DNA of 64,000 nucleotides from Inia geoffrensis (lineage: Eukaryota; Chordata; Mammalia; Artiodactyla; Iniidae). Under the pieces are notes generated by a model, which saw only the letters and a program-made list of their open reading frames with translations, was not told the DNA's origin and did no database searches. The translations under genes were made by a program, and so were the position numbers. Location of the stretch: the NCBI GenBank assembly GCA_036417435.1, contig JAZAQT010000526.1:372001-436000 (forward strand). Direction: 5' to 3'. Below are positions 12,173-26,059 of this stretch, one piece after another; position 1 is the first letter of the stretch, and each line of letters starts with the position of its first letter.

Positions 12173-13908
12173 TTGCTCAACGAAATGGACTCAACACCCC
12201 GTATTCAAAACCTAGGAATATGCCTGACTATGAAGAAAATTAAAACCCATACATTTATAGGTCTCCATAAGAAAATCATTTGTGTACAGCACCATACACA
12301 CAGCAGTGTCAATAAGCTAAATCCCCTTATAAAAATAAATTTGAAAAACAAAACACAAGGACTGTGAAATAGAGAGAAATTCTTAAATAAGTCCTTCAGG
12401 GCTTGTGAGGAATCTTGGATTTACCACCTCTACATCCACAGCTGGGGGAGAGATAAGGCTGGACACTTGGGGCTGATACTATTGGTGAGGGAATGCAGAC
12501 CCTTTGAGGTAATGGTGCATGGTTCCCATTCCACGGGTCCCAAATCTCCACGTTTAAGGGATTTATCCTTCAGCTAAAATATGCATGGAAAACCCAGAAT
12601 ATGGTCCACGAAGTGATCAGGCATAATTTCTAAAACTCATCGCCATTTTCGCCCCCTGATACTCGAGTTCGCCGTTCCAGATGCGATATTAACATTCTCC
12701 CCACTTGGAGAGTCAGTGCCTTTGACCTCTTGTTTGGCACAGTTTGCAATTTCTGTGGAAGATGAACAGGAATAAGGAGAACCAATGAGCGGCTAACTCG
12801 ATGTGTTTGGACGGGCACATTGAACTCTGATTTCCCTACAGGAAGAAGAATTCACCAAAGGCTCAGCGGGCCATGCCGGAACGAGATTAGGGCCTGAAGC
12901 AATTCCTCGGGTTTTCGGTCAGCTCACAAGAAAGCGAGTTGAGAAAAGGAGATCTTTGGCACTGTAACTCACAATCCTGCAGAGTTCCAAATGACCCCTA
13001 TCATCCAAAAATTTATTGAAGGAAGGCTGTGAAGAGGACTTGAACGCGACGCAGAATTGCAGAAAACAGACATCAGGGGGTAGATAAGAATTGCTCTGAA
13101 AGCGTAGGAAAAGAGGCAGCAGTTCGACAGTGATGCACTTGGCCAAAAAGGGCGTATGCGTTTTTTCCTGAATATATTCAGGAAAAAACGCATACGCCCT
13201 TTTTGGCCAACCAAGCAAGCCTGCAATGGAAATCCGCACTACAAGGAAGTCTCACTTCCCACCGATCCAAAGGGCCGTCCGAAAAAAGTGTAAAATCCAG
13301 AGAGGCAGGACAGGCCGTGGAGAACCGGCAGCCTTGTTATGCTGATGGGCGGGATGTAAATTGCCAACAGCCACTCTGGAGAAGTGGATGGTGTTTCCTG
13401 GAACAAAGAAAAAACCAAGCTAGAGAGCCTAGGGCACTTCCACTTAAGGTGCTATAGATTCGGAAAATTTAAATGAAAAAGACACAGCCACACCAAAGTT
13501 TGGGGCTGCTCTGTGTACGGGATCCTTGACTATGGTACAACTTTAATAGCCCAGAAAGAGAAAAATGGATATAGAAGTTGTGGTACATCCCTACAATGGA
13601 ATATCACTCAACAATGAAATCCATGGCAACACACCAGTAGCAGCATAATGACAGGATTTAGTTATGATGATTCTAAGTGAAATAAGTCACACAGAAAAAG
13701 AAACATCATAAGATATCACTAATACCGGGAATGTAAACACGGCTACGTGTGAACTGCATTACAAAACACAACAGAGTCTCACATTTACAAAAGAAACTTA
13801 TGCTTGCTTAAGGGGAAAGGAGAGTGGGGAGGCTGCATAAAACCAGAGGTTCATATTAGGACAGATACCATTCCATAAGCCAAATATATATTAGACAAGA
13901 CCTACTCC
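12173..13908 (+). repeat. Satellite monomer 8 (trimer position b)
   Basis: 1,736 bp with cctagg. It has a private change, cttaaggtg in place of cttatggtg, near 13,446. Confidence 0.9.
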
Positions 13909-15644
13909 TTGCTCAACGAAATGGACTCAACACCCCGTATTCAAAACCTAGGAATATGCCTGACTATGAAGAAAATTAAAACCCATACATTTATAGGTCT
14001 CCATAAGAAAATCATTTGTGTACAGCACCATACACACAGCAGTGTCAATAAGCTAAATCCCCTTATAAAAATAAATTTGAAAAACAAAACACAAGGACTG
14101 TGAAATAGAGAGAAATTCTTAAATAAGTCCTTCAGGGCTTGTGAGGAATCTTGGATTTACCACCTCTACATCCACAGCTGGGGGAGAGATAAGGCTGGAC
14201 ACTTGGGGCTGATACTATTGGTGAGGGAATGCAGACCCTTTGAGGTAATGGTGCATGGTTCCCATTCCACGGGTCCCAAATCTCCACGTTTAAGGGATTT
14301 ATCCTTCAGCTAAAATATGCATGGAAAACCCAGAATAGGGTCCACGAAGTGATCAGGCATAATTTCTAAAACTCATCGCCATTTTCGCCCCCTGATACTC
14401 GAGTTCGCCGTTCCAGATGCGATATTAACATTCTCCCCACTTGGAGAGTCAGTGCCTTTGACCTCTTGTTTGGCACAGTTTGCAATTTCTGTGGAAGATG
14501 AACAGGAATAAGGAGAACCAATGAGCGGCTAACTCGATGTGTTTGGACGGGCACATTGAACTCTGATTTCCCTACAGGAAGAAGAATTCACCAAAGGCTC
14601 AGCGGGCCATGCCGGAACGAGATTAGGGCCTGAAGCAATTCCTCGGGTTTTCGGTCAGCTCACAAGAAAGCGAGTTGAGAAAAGGAGATCTTTGGCACTG
14701 TAACTCACAATCCTGCAGAGTTCCAAATGACCCCTATCATCCAAAAATTTATTGAAGGAAGGCTGTGAAGAGGACTTGAACGCGACGCAGAATTGCAGAA
14801 AACAGACATCAGGGGGTAGATAAGAATTGCTCTGAAAGCGTAGGAAAAGAGGCAGCAGTTCGACAGTGATGCACTTGGCCAAAAAGGGCGTATGCGTTTT
14901 TTCCTGAATATATTCAGGAAAAAACGCATACGCCCTTTTTGGCCAACCAAGCAAGCCTGCAATGGAAATCCGCACTACAAGGAAGTCTCACTTCCCACCG
15001 ATCCAAAGGGCCGTCCGAAAAAAGTGTAAAATCCAGAGAGGCAGGACAGGCCGTGGAGAACCGGCAGCCTTGTTATGCTGATGGGCGGGATGTAAATTGC
15101 CAACAGCCACTCTGGAGAAGTGGATGGTGTTTCCTGGAACAAAGAAAAAACCAAGCTAGAGAGCCTAGGGCACTTCCACTTATGGTGCTATAGATTCGGA
15201 AAATTTAAATGAAAAAGACACAGCCACACCAAAGTTTGGGGCTGCTCTGTGTACGGGATCCTTGACTATGGTACAACTTTAATAGCCCAGAAAGAGAAAA
15301 ATGGATATAGAAGTTGTGGTACATCCCTACAATGGAATATCACTCAACAATGAAATCCATGGCAACACACCAGTAGCAGCATAATGACAGGATTTAGTTA
15401 TGATGATTCTAAGTGAAATAAGTCACACAGAAAAAGAAACATCATAAGATATCACTAATACCGGGAATGTAAACACGGCTACGTGTGAACTGCATTACAA
15501 AACACAACAGAGTCTCACATTTACAAAAGAAACTTATGCTTGCTTAAGGGGAAAGGAGAGTGGGGAGGCTGCATAAAACCAGAGGTTCACATTAGGACAG
15601 ATACCATTCCATAAGCCAAATATATATTAGACAAGACCTACTCC
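13909..15644 (+). repeat. Satellite monomer 9 (trimer position c)
   Basis: 1,736 bp. It has the gttcacatt ending expected for position c. In place of aagcccag it has the agggtcc variant (about 14,338), also found in monomers 11 and 15. Confidence 0.9.
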
Positions 15645-17380
15645 TTGCTCAACGAAATGGACTCAACACCCCGTATTCAAAACCTTGGAATATGCCTGAC
15701 TATGAAGAAAATTAAAACCCATACATTTATAGGTCTCCATAAGAAAATCATTTGTGTACAGCACCATACACACAGCAGTGTCAATAAGCTAAATCCCCTT
15801 ATAAAAATAAATTTGAAAAACAAAACACAAGGACTGTGAAATAGAGAGAAATTCTTAAATAAGTCCTTCAGGCCTTGTGAGGAATCTTGGATTTACCACC
15901 TCTACATCCACAGCTGGGGGAGAGATAAGGCTGGACACTTGGGGCTGATAGTATTGGTGAGGGAATGCAGACCCTTTGAGGTAATGGTGCATGGTTCCCA
16001 TTCCACGGGTCCCAAATCTCCACGTTTAAGGGATTTATCCTTCAGCTAAAATATGCATGGAAAACCCAGAATATGGTCCACGAAGTGATCAGGCATAATT
16101 TCTAAAACTCATCGCCATTTTCGCCCCCTGATACTCGAGTTCGCCGTTCCAGATGCGATATTAACATTCTCCCCACTTGGAGAGTCAGTGCCTTTGACCT
16201 CTTGTTTGGCACAGTTTGCAATTTCTGTGGAAGATGAACAGGAATAAGGAGAACCAATGAGCGGCTAACTCGATGTGTTTGGACGGGCACATTGAACTCT
16301 GATTTCCCTACAGGAAGAAGAATTCACCAAAGGCTCAGCGGGCCATGCCGGAACGAGATTAGGGCCTGAAGCAATTCTTCGGGTTTTCGGTCAGCTCACA
16401 AGAAAGCGAGTTGAGAAAAGGAGATCTTTGGCACTGTAACTCACAATCCTGCAGAGTTCCAAATGACCCCTATCATCCAAAAATTTATTGAAGGAAGGCT
16501 GTGAAGAGGACTTGAACGCGACGCAGAATTGCAGAAAACAGATATCAGGGGGTAGATAAGAATCGCTCTGAAAGCGTAGGAAAAGAGGCAGCAGTTCGAC
16601 AGTGATGCACTTGGCCAAAAAGGGCGTATGCGTTTTTTCCTGAATATATTCAGGAAAAAACGCATACGCCCTTTTTGGCCAACCAAGCAAGCCTGCAATG
16701 GAAATCCGCACTACAAGGAAGTCTCACTTCCCACCGATCCAAAGGGCCGTCCGAAAAAAGTGTAAAATCCAGAGAGGCAGGACAGGCCGTGGAGAACCGG
16801 CAGCCTTGTTATGCTGATGGGCGGGATGTAAATTGCCAACAGCCACTCTGGAGAAGTGGATGGTGTTTCCTGGAACAAAGAAAAAACCAAGCTAGAGAGC
16901 CTAGGGCACTTCCACTTATGGTGCTATAGATTCGGAAAATTTAAATGAAAAAGACACAGCCACACCAAAGTTTGGGGCTGCTCTGTGTACGGGATCCTTG
17001 ACTATGGTACAACTTTAATAGCCCAGAAAGAGAAAAATGGATATAGAAGTTGTGCTACATCCCTACAATGGAATATCACTCAACAATGAAATCCATGGCA
17101 ACACACCAGTAGCAGCATAATGACAGGATTTAGTTATGATGATTCTAAGTGAAATAAGTCACACAGAAAAAGAAACATCATAAGATATCACTAATACCGG
17201 GAATGTAAACACGGCTACGTGTGAACTGCATTACAAAACACAACAGAGTCTCACATTTACAAAAGAAACTTATGCTTGCTTAAGGGGAAAGGAGAGTGGG
17301 GAGGCTGCATAAAACCAGAGGTTCATATTAGGACAGATACCATTCCATAAGCCAAATATATATTAGACAAGACCTACTCC
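15645..17380 (+). repeat. Satellite monomer 10 (trimer position a)
   Basis: 1,736 bp. Its 5' part matches monomer 1 at the private sites (ccttgg, ggccttg, gatagtatt, agaatcgc). Its L1 half has the tgctacatcc variant of monomer 2, so it looks like a recombinant. Confidence 0.9.
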
Positions 17381-19116
17381 TTGCTCAACGAAATGGACTC
17401 AACACCCCGTATTCAAAACCTAGGAATATGCCTGACTATGAAGAAAATTAAAACCCATACATTTATAGGTCTCCATAAGAAAATCATTTGTGTACAGCAC
17501 CATACACACAGCAGTGTCAATAAGCTAAATCCCCTTATAAAAATAAATTTGAAAAACAAAACACAAGGACTGTGAAATAGAGAGAAATTCTTAAATAAGT
17601 CCTTCAGGGCTTGTGAGGAATCTTGGATTTACCACCTCTACATCCACAGCTGGGGGAGAGATAAGGCTGGACACTTGGGGCTGATACTATTGGTGAGGGA
17701 ATGCAGACCCTTTGAGGTAATGGTGCATGGTTCCCATTCCACGGGTCCCAAATCTCCACGTTTAAGGGATTTATCCTTCAGCTAAAATATGCATGGAAAA
17801 CCCAGAATAGGGTCCACGAAGTGATCAGGCATAATTTCTAAAACTCATCGCCATTTTCGCCCCCTGATACTCGAGTTCGCCGTTCCAGATGCGATATTAA
17901 CATTCTCCCCACTTGGAGAGTCAGTGCCTTTGACCTCTTGTTTGGCACAGTTTGCAATTTCTGTGGAAGATGAACAGGAATAAGGAGAACCAATGAGCGG
18001 CTAACTCGATGTGTTTGGACGGCCACATTGAACTCTGATTTCCCTACAGGAAGAAGAATTCACCAAAGGCTCAGCGGGCCATGCCGGAACGAGATTAGGG
18101 CCTGAAGCAATTCCTCGGGTTTTCGGTCAGCTCACAAGAAAGCGAGTTGAGAAAAGGAGATCTTTGGCACTGTAACTCACAATCCTGCAGAGTTCCAAAT
18201 GACCCCTATCATCCAAAAATTTATTGAAGGAAGGCTGTGAAGAGGACTTGAACGCGACGCAGAATTGCAGAAAACAGACATCAGGGGGTAGATAAGAATT
18301 GCTCTGAAAGCGTAGGAAAAGAGGCAGCAGTTCGACAGTGATGCACTTGGCCAAAAAGGGCGTATGCGTTTTTTCCTGAATATATTCAGGAAAAAACGCA
18401 TACGCCCTTTTTGGCCAACCAAGCAAGCCTGCAATGGAAATCCGCACTACAAGGAAGTCTCACTTCCCACCGATCCAAAGGGCCGTCCGAAAAAAGTGTA
18501 AAATCCAGAGAGGCAGGACAGGCCGTGGAGAACCGGCAGCCTTGTTATGCTGATGGGCGGGATGTAAATTGCCAACAGCCACTCTGGAGAAGTGGATGGT
18601 GTTTCCTGGAACAAAGAAAAAACCAAGCTAGAGAGCCTAGGGCACTTCCACTTATGGTGCTATAGATTCGGAAAATTTAAATGAAAAAGACACAGCCACA
18701 CCAAAGTTTGGGGCTGCTCTGTGTACGGGATCCTTGACTATGGTACAACTTTAATAGCCCAGAAAGAGAAAAATGGATATAGAAGTTGTGGTACATCCCT
18801 ACAATGGAATATCACTCAACAATGAAATCCATGGCAACACACCAGTAGCAGCATAATGACAGGATTTAGTTATGATGATTCTAAGTGAAATAAGTCACAC
18901 AGAAAAAGAAACATCATAAGATATCACTAATACCGGGAATGTAAACACGGCTACGTGTGAACTGCATTACAAAACACAACAGAGTCTCACATTTACAAAA
19001 GAAACTTATGCTTGCTTAAGGGGAAAGGAGAGTGGGGAGGCTGCATAAAACCAGAGGTTCATATTAGGACAGATACCATTCCATAAGCCAAATATATATT
19101 AGACAAGACCTACTCC
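17381..19116 (+). repeat. Satellite monomer 11
   Basis: 1,736 bp with cctagg and agggtcc near 17,809. A private acggccac replaces acgggcac near 18,021. Confidence 0.9.
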
Positions 19117-20851
19117 TTGCTCAACGAAATGGACTCAACGCCCCGTATTCAAAACCTAGGAATATGCCTGACTATGAAGAAAATTAAAACCCATACATTT
19201 ATAGGTCTCCATAAGAAAATCATTTGTGTACAGCACCATACACACAGCAGTGTCAATAAGCTAAATCCCCTTATAAAAATAAATTTGAAAAACAAAACAC
19301 AAGGACTGTGAAATAGAGAGAAATTCTTAAATAAGTCCTTCAGGGCTTGTGAGGAATCTTGGATTTACCACCTCTACATCCACAGCTGGGGGAGAGATAA
19401 GGCTGGACACTTGGGGCTGATACTATTGGTGAGGGAATGCAGACCCTTTGAGGTAATGGTGCATGGTTCCCATTCCACGGGTCCCAAATCTCCACGTTTA
19501 AGGGATTTATCCTTCAGCTAAAATATGCATGGAAAACCCAGAATATGGTCCACGAAGTGACCAGGCAAAATTTTAAAACTCATCGCCATTTTCGCCCCCT
19601 GGTACTCGAGTTCGCCCTTCCAGATACGATATTAACATTCTCCCCACTTGGAGAGTCAGTGCCTTTGACCTCTTGTTTGGCACAGTTTGCAATTTCTGTG
19701 GAAGATGAACAGGAATAAGGAGAACCAATGAGCGGCTAACTCGATGTGTTTGGACGGGCACATTGAACTCTGATTTCCCTACAGGAAGAAGAATTCACCA
19801 AAGGCTCAGCAGGCCATGCCGGAACGAGATTAGGGCCTGAAGCAATTCTTCGGGTTTTCGGTCAGCTCACAAGAAAGCGAGTTGAGAAAAGGAGATCTTT
19901 GGCACTGTAACTCACAATCCTGCAGAGTTCCAAATGACCCCTATCATCCAAAAATTTATTGAAGGAAGGCTGTGAAGAGGACTTGAACGCGACGCAGAAT
20001 TGCAGAAAACAGATATCAGGGGGTAGATAAGAATTGCTCTGAAAGCGTAGGAAAAGAGGCAGCAGTTCGACAGTGATGCACTTGGCCAAAAAGGGCGTAT
20101 GCGTTTTTTCCTGAATATATTCAGGAAAAAACGCATACGCCCTTTTTGGCCAACCAAGCAAGCCTGCAATGGAAATCCGCACTACAAGGAAGTCTCACTT
20201 CCCACCGATCCAAAGGGCCGTCCGAAAAAAGTGTAAAATCCAGAGAGGCAGGACAGGCCGTGGAGAACCGGCAGCCTTGTTATGCTGATGGGCGGGATGT
20301 AAATTGCCAACAGCCAATCTGGAGAAGTGGATGGTGTTTCCTGGAACAAAGAAAAAACCAAGCTAGAGAGCCTAGGGCACTTCCACTTATGGTGCTATAG
20401 ATTCGGAAAATTTAAATGAAAAAGACACAGCCACACCAAAGTTTGGGGCTGCTCTGTGTACGGGATCCTTGACTATGGTACAACTTTAATAGCCCAGAAA
20501 GAGAAAAATGGATATAGAAGTTGTGCTACATCCCTACAATGGAATATCACTCAACAATGAAATCCATGGCAACACACCAGTAGCAGCATAATGACAGGAT
20601 TTAGTTATGATGATTCTAAGTGAAATAAGTCACACAGAAAAAGAAACATCATAAGATATCACTAATACCGGGAATGTAAACACGGCTACGTGTGAACTGC
20701 ATTACAAAACACAACAGAGTCTCACATTTACAAAAGAAACTTATGCTTGCTTAAGGGGAAAGGAGAGTGGGGAGGCTGCATAAAACCAGAGGTTCATATT
20801 AGGACAGATACCATTCCATAAGCCAAATATATATTAGACAAGACCTACTCC
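19117..20851 (+). repeat. Satellite monomer 12, 1,735 bp, end of trimer order
   Basis: A distinct variant set clusters at 19,558-19,630: gaccaggcaaaatttt (one base shorter), ggtactcg, gcccttcc and agatacg. The same shortened gaccaggcaaaatttt recurs at about 55,608 in array B, so this segment was exchanged with another subfamily. The ccaatctgg variant near 20,315 is shared with monomers 13 and 15. Confidence 0.9.
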
Positions 20852-22587
20852 TTGCTCAACGAAATGGACTCAACACCCCGTATTCAAAACCTAGGAATAT
20901 GCCTGACTATGAAGAAAATTAAAACCCATACATTTATAGGTCTCCATAAGAAAATCATTTGTGTACAGCACCATACACACAGCAGTGTCAATAAGCTAAA
21001 TCCCCTTATAAAAATAAATTTGAAAAACAAAACACAAGGACTGTGAAATAGAGAGAAATTCTTAAATAAGTCCTTCAGGGCTTGTGAGGAATCTTGGATT
21101 TACCACCTCTACATCCACAGCTGGGGGAGAGATAAGGCTGGACACTTGGGGCTGATACTATTGGTGAGGGAATGCAGACCCTTTGAGGTAATGGTGCATG
21201 GTTCCCATTCCACGGGTCCCAAATCTCCACGTTTAAGGGATTTATCCTTCAGCTAAAATATGCATGGAAAACCCAGAATATGGTCCACGAAGTGATCAGG
21301 CATAATTTCTAAAACTCATCGCCATTTTCGCCCCCTGATACTCGAGTTCGCCGTTCCAGATGCGATATTAACATTCTCCCCACTTGGAGAGTCAGTGCCT
21401 TTGACCTCTTCTTTGGCACAGTTTGCAATTTCTGTGGAAGATGAACAGGAATAAGGAGAACCAATGAGCGGCTAACTCGATGTGTTTGGACGGGCACATT
21501 GAACTCTGATTTCCCTACAGGAAGAAGAATTCACCAAAGGCTCAGCGGGCCATGCCGGAACGAGATTAGGGCCTGAAGCAATTCTTCGGGTTTTCGGTCA
21601 GCTCACAAGAAAGCGAGTTGAGAAAAGGAGATCTTTGGCACTGTAACTCACAATCCTGCAGAGTTCCAAATGACCCCTCTCATCCAAAAATTTATTGAAG
21701 GAAGGCTGTGAAGAGGACTTGAACGCGACGCAGAATTGCAGAAAACAGACATCAGGCGGTAGATAAGAATTGCTCTGAAAGCGTAGGAAAAGAGGCAGCA
21801 GTTCGACAGTGATGCACTTGGCCAAAAAGGGCGTATGCGTTTTTTCCTGAATATATTCAGGAAAAAACGCATACGCCCTTTTTGGCTAACCAAGCAAGCC
21901 TGCAATGGAAATCCGCACTACAAGGAAGTCTCACTTCCCACCGATCCAAAGGGCCGTCCGAAAAAAGTGTAAAATCCAGAGAGGCAGGACAGGCCGTGGA
22001 GAACCGGCAGCCTTGTTAAGCTGATGGGCGGGATGTAAATTGCCAACAGCCAATCTGGAGAAGTGGATGGTGTTTCCTGGAACAAAGAAAAAAACAAGGT
22101 AGAGAGCCTAGGGCACTTCCACTTATGGTGCTATAGATTCGGAAAATTTAAATGAAAAAGACACAGCCACACCAAAGTTTGGGGCTGCTCTGTGTACGGG
22201 ATCCTTGACTATGGTACAACTTTTATAGCCCAGAAAGAGAAAAATGGATATAGAAGTTGTGGTACATCCCTACAATGGAATATCACTCAACAATGAAATC
22301 AATGGCAACAGACCAGTAGCAGCATAATGAGAGGATTTAGTTATGATGATTCTAAGTGAAATAAGTCACACAGAAAAAGAAACATCATAAGATATCACTA
22401 ATACCGGGAATGTAAACACGGCTACGTGTGAACTGCATTACAAAACACAACAGAGTCTCACATTTACAAAAGAAACTTATGCTTGCTTAAGGGGAAAGGA
22501 GAGTGGGGAGGCTGCATAAAACCAGAGGTTCACATTAGGACAGATACCATTCCATAAGCCAAATATATATTAGACAAGACCTACTCC
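20852..22587 (+). repeat. Satellite monomer 13, start of dimer order
   Basis: 1,736 bp. The L1 half is of a second type: acttttatag, aatcaatggcaacagacc, atgagagg, and ttaagctg near 22,017. That type recurs in monomer 15 and, in part, 17. The palindrome (21,818-21,889) has one right-arm mismatch, ggctaa for ggccaa. Confidence 0.9.
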
Positions 22588-24323
22588 TTGCTCAACCAAA
22601 TGGACTCAACACCCAGTATTCAAAACCTTGGAATATGCCTGACTATGAAGAAAATTAAAACCCATACATTTATAGGTCTCCATAAGAAAATCATTTGTGT
22701 ACAGCACCATACACACAGCCGTGTCAATACGCTAAATCCCCTTATAAAAATAAATTTGAAAAACAAAACACAAGGAATGTCAAATAGAGAGAAATTCTTA
22801 AATAAGTCCTTCAGGGCTTGTGAGGAATCTTGGATTTACCACCTCTACATCCACAGCTGGGGGAGAGATAAGGCTGGACACTTGGGGCTGATACTATTGG
22901 TGAGGGAATGCAGACCCTTTGAGGTAATGGTGCATGGTTCCCATTCCACGGGTCCCAAATCTCCACGTTTAAGGGATTTATCCTTCAGCTAAAATATGCA
23001 TGGAAAACCCAGAATATGGTCCACGAAGTGATCAGGCATAATTTCTAAAACTCATCGCCATTTTCGCCCCCTGATACTCGAGTTCGCCGTTCCAGATGCG
23101 ATATTAACATTCTCCCCACTTGGAGAGTCAGTGCCTTTGACCTCTTGTTTGGCACAGTTTGCAATTTCTGTGGAAGATGAACAGGAATAAGGAGAACCAA
23201 TGAGCGGCTAACTCGATGTGTTTGGACGGGCACATTGAACTCTGATTTCCCTACAGGAAGAAGAATTCACCAAAGGCTCAGCGGGCCATGCCGGAACGAG
23301 ATTAGGGCCTGAAGCAATTCTTCGGGTTTTCGGTCAGCTCACAAGAAAGCGAGTTGAGAAAAGGAGATCTTTGGCACTGTAACTCACAATCCTGCAGAGT
23401 TCCAAATGACCCCTATCATCCAAAAATTTATTGAAGGAAGGCTGTGAAGAGGACTTGAACGCGACGCAGAATTGCAGAAAACAGATATCAGGGGGTAGAT
23501 AAGAATTGCTCTGAAAGCGTAGGAAAAGAGGCAGCAGTTCGACAGTGATGCACTTGGCCAAAAAGGGCGTATGCATTTTTTCCGGAATATATTCAGGAAA
23601 AAACGCATACGCCCTTTTTGGCCAACCAAGCAAGCCTGCAATGGAAATCCGCACTACAAGGAAGTCTCACTTCCCACCGATCCAAAGGGCCGTCCGAAAA
23701 AAGTGTAAAATCCAGAGAGGCAGGACAGGCCGTGGAGAACCGGCAGCCTTGTTATGCTGATGGGCGGGATGTAAATTGCCAACAGCCACTCTGGAGAAGT
23801 GGATGGTGTTTCCTGGAACAAAGAAAAAACCAAGCTAGAGAGCCTAGGGCACTTCCACTTATGGTGCTATAGATTCGGAAAATTTAAATGAAAAAGACAC
23901 AGCCACACCAAAGTTTGGGGCTGCTCTGTGTACGGGATCCTTGACTATGGTACAACTTTAATAGCCCAGAAAGAGAAAAATGGATATAGAAGTTGTGGTA
24001 CATCCCTACAATGGAATATCACTCAACAATGAAATCCATGGCAACACACCAGTAGCAGCATAATGACAGGATTTAGTTATGATGATTCTAAGTGAAATAA
24101 GTCACACAGAAAAAGAAACATCATAAGATATCACTAATACCGGGAATGTAAACACGGCTACGTGTGAACTGCATTACAAAACACAACAGAGTCTCACATT
24201 TACAAAAGAAACTTATGCTTGCTTAAGGGGAAAGGAGAGTGGGGAGGCTGCATAAAACCAGAGGTTCATATTAGGACAGATACCATTCCATAAGCCAAAT
24301 ATATATTAGACAAGACCTACTCC
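22588..24323 (+). repeat. Satellite monomer 14 (dimer position x)
   Basis: 1,736 bp with caaccaaatgg, acccagtatt and cagccgtgtc. An aatgtcaaat change near 22,778 removes a stop codon seen in most monomers. The same change occurs only near 62,298. The palindrome (23,554-23,625) has two left-arm changes (gcatttttt, ccgg) that are repeated in monomer 19. Confidence 0.9.
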
Positions 24324-26059
24324 TTGCTCAACGAAATGGACTCAACACCCCGTATTCAAAACCTAGGAATATGCCTGACTATGAAGAAAATTAAAACCCA
24401 TACATTTATAGGTCTCCATAAGAAAATCATTTGTGTACAGCACCATACACACAGCAGTGTCAATAAGCTAAATCCCCTTATAAAAATAAATTTGAAAAAC
24501 AAAACACAAGGACTGTGAAATAGAGAGAAATTCTTAAATAAGTCCTTCAGGGCTTGTGAGGAATCTTGGATTTACCACCTCTACATCCACAGCTGGGGGA
24601 GAGATAAGGCTGGACACTTGGGGCTGATACTATTGGTGAGGGAATGCAGACCCTTTGAGGTAATGGTGCATGGTTCCCATTCCACGGGTCCCAAATCTCC
24701 ACGTTTAAGGGATTTATCCTTCAGCTAAAATATGCATGGAAAACCCAGAATAGGGTCCACGAAGTGATCAGGCATAATTTCTAAAACTCATCGCCATTTT
24801 CGCCCCCTGATACTCGAGTTCGCCGTTCCAGATGCGATATTAACATTCTCCCCACTTGGAGAGTCAGTGCCTTTGACCTCTTGTTTGGCACAGTTTGCAA
24901 TTTCTGTGGAAGATGAACAGGAATAAGGAGAACCAATGAGCGGCTAACTCGATGTGTTTGGACGGGCACATTGAACTCTGATTTCCCTACAGGAAGAAGA
25001 ATTCACCAAAGGCTCAGCGGGCCATGCCGGAACGAGATTAGGGCCTGAAGCAATTCTTCGGGTTTTCGGTCAGCTCACAAGAAAGCGAGTTGAGAAAAGG
25101 AGATCTTTGGCACTGTAACTCACAATCCTGCAGAGTTCCAAATGACCCCTATCATCCAAAAATTTATTGAAGGAAGGCTGTGAAGAGGACTTGAACGCGA
25201 CGCAGAATTGCAGAAAACAGACATCAGGGGGTAGATAAGAATTGCTCTGAAAGCGTAGGAAAAGAGGCAGCAGTTCGACAGTGAGGCACTTGGCCAAAAA
25301 GGGCGTATGCGTTTTTTCCTGAATATATTCAGGAAAAAACGCATACGCCCTTTTTGGCCAACCAAGCAAGCCCGCAATGGAAATCCGCACTCCAAGGAAG
25401 TCTCACTTCCCACCGATCCAAAGGGCCGTCCGAAAAAAGTGTAAAATCCAGAGAGGCAGAACAGGCCATGGAGAACCGGCAGCCTTGTTAAGCTGATGGG
25501 CGGGATGTAAATTGCCAACAGCCAATCTGGAGAAGTGGATGGTGTTTCCTGGAACAAAGAAAAAAACAAGGTAGAGAGCCTAGGGCACTTCCACTTATGG
25601 TGCTATAGATTCGGAAAATTTAAATGAAAAAGACACAGCCACACCAAAGTTTGGGGCTGCTCTGTGTACGGGATCCTTTACTATGGTACAACTTTTATAG
25701 CCCAGAAAGAGAAAAATGGATATAGAAGTTGTGGTACATCCCTACAATGGTATATCACTCAACAATGAAATCAATGGCAACAGACCAGTAGCAGCATAAT
25801 GAGAGGATTTAGTTATGATGATTCTAAGTGAAATAAGTCACACAGAAAAAGAAACATCATAAGATATCACTAATACCGGGAATGTAAACACGGCTACGTG
25901 TGAACTGCATTACAAAACACAACAGAGTCTCACATTTACAAAAGAAACTTATGCTTGCTTAAGGGGAAAGGAGAGTGGGGAGGCTGCATAAAACCAGAGG
26001 TTCACATTAGGACAGATACCATTCCATAAGCCAAATATATATTAGACAAGACCTACTCC
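24324..26059 (+). repeat. Satellite monomer 15 (dimer position y)
   Basis: 1,736 bp. It has agggtcc near 24,752, a private gtgaggcac near 25,282, cccgcaatgg near 25,372, and the second-type L1 half (ttaagctg, acttttatag, gtatatcac). Confidence 0.9.

Noticed and set aside
22588..22992. Longer 134-codon frame in monomer 14 and again at 62,109-62,513
   Set aside because: It arises from a single change (tgtgaaat to tgtcaaat) that removes a stop. No sign of coding selection.
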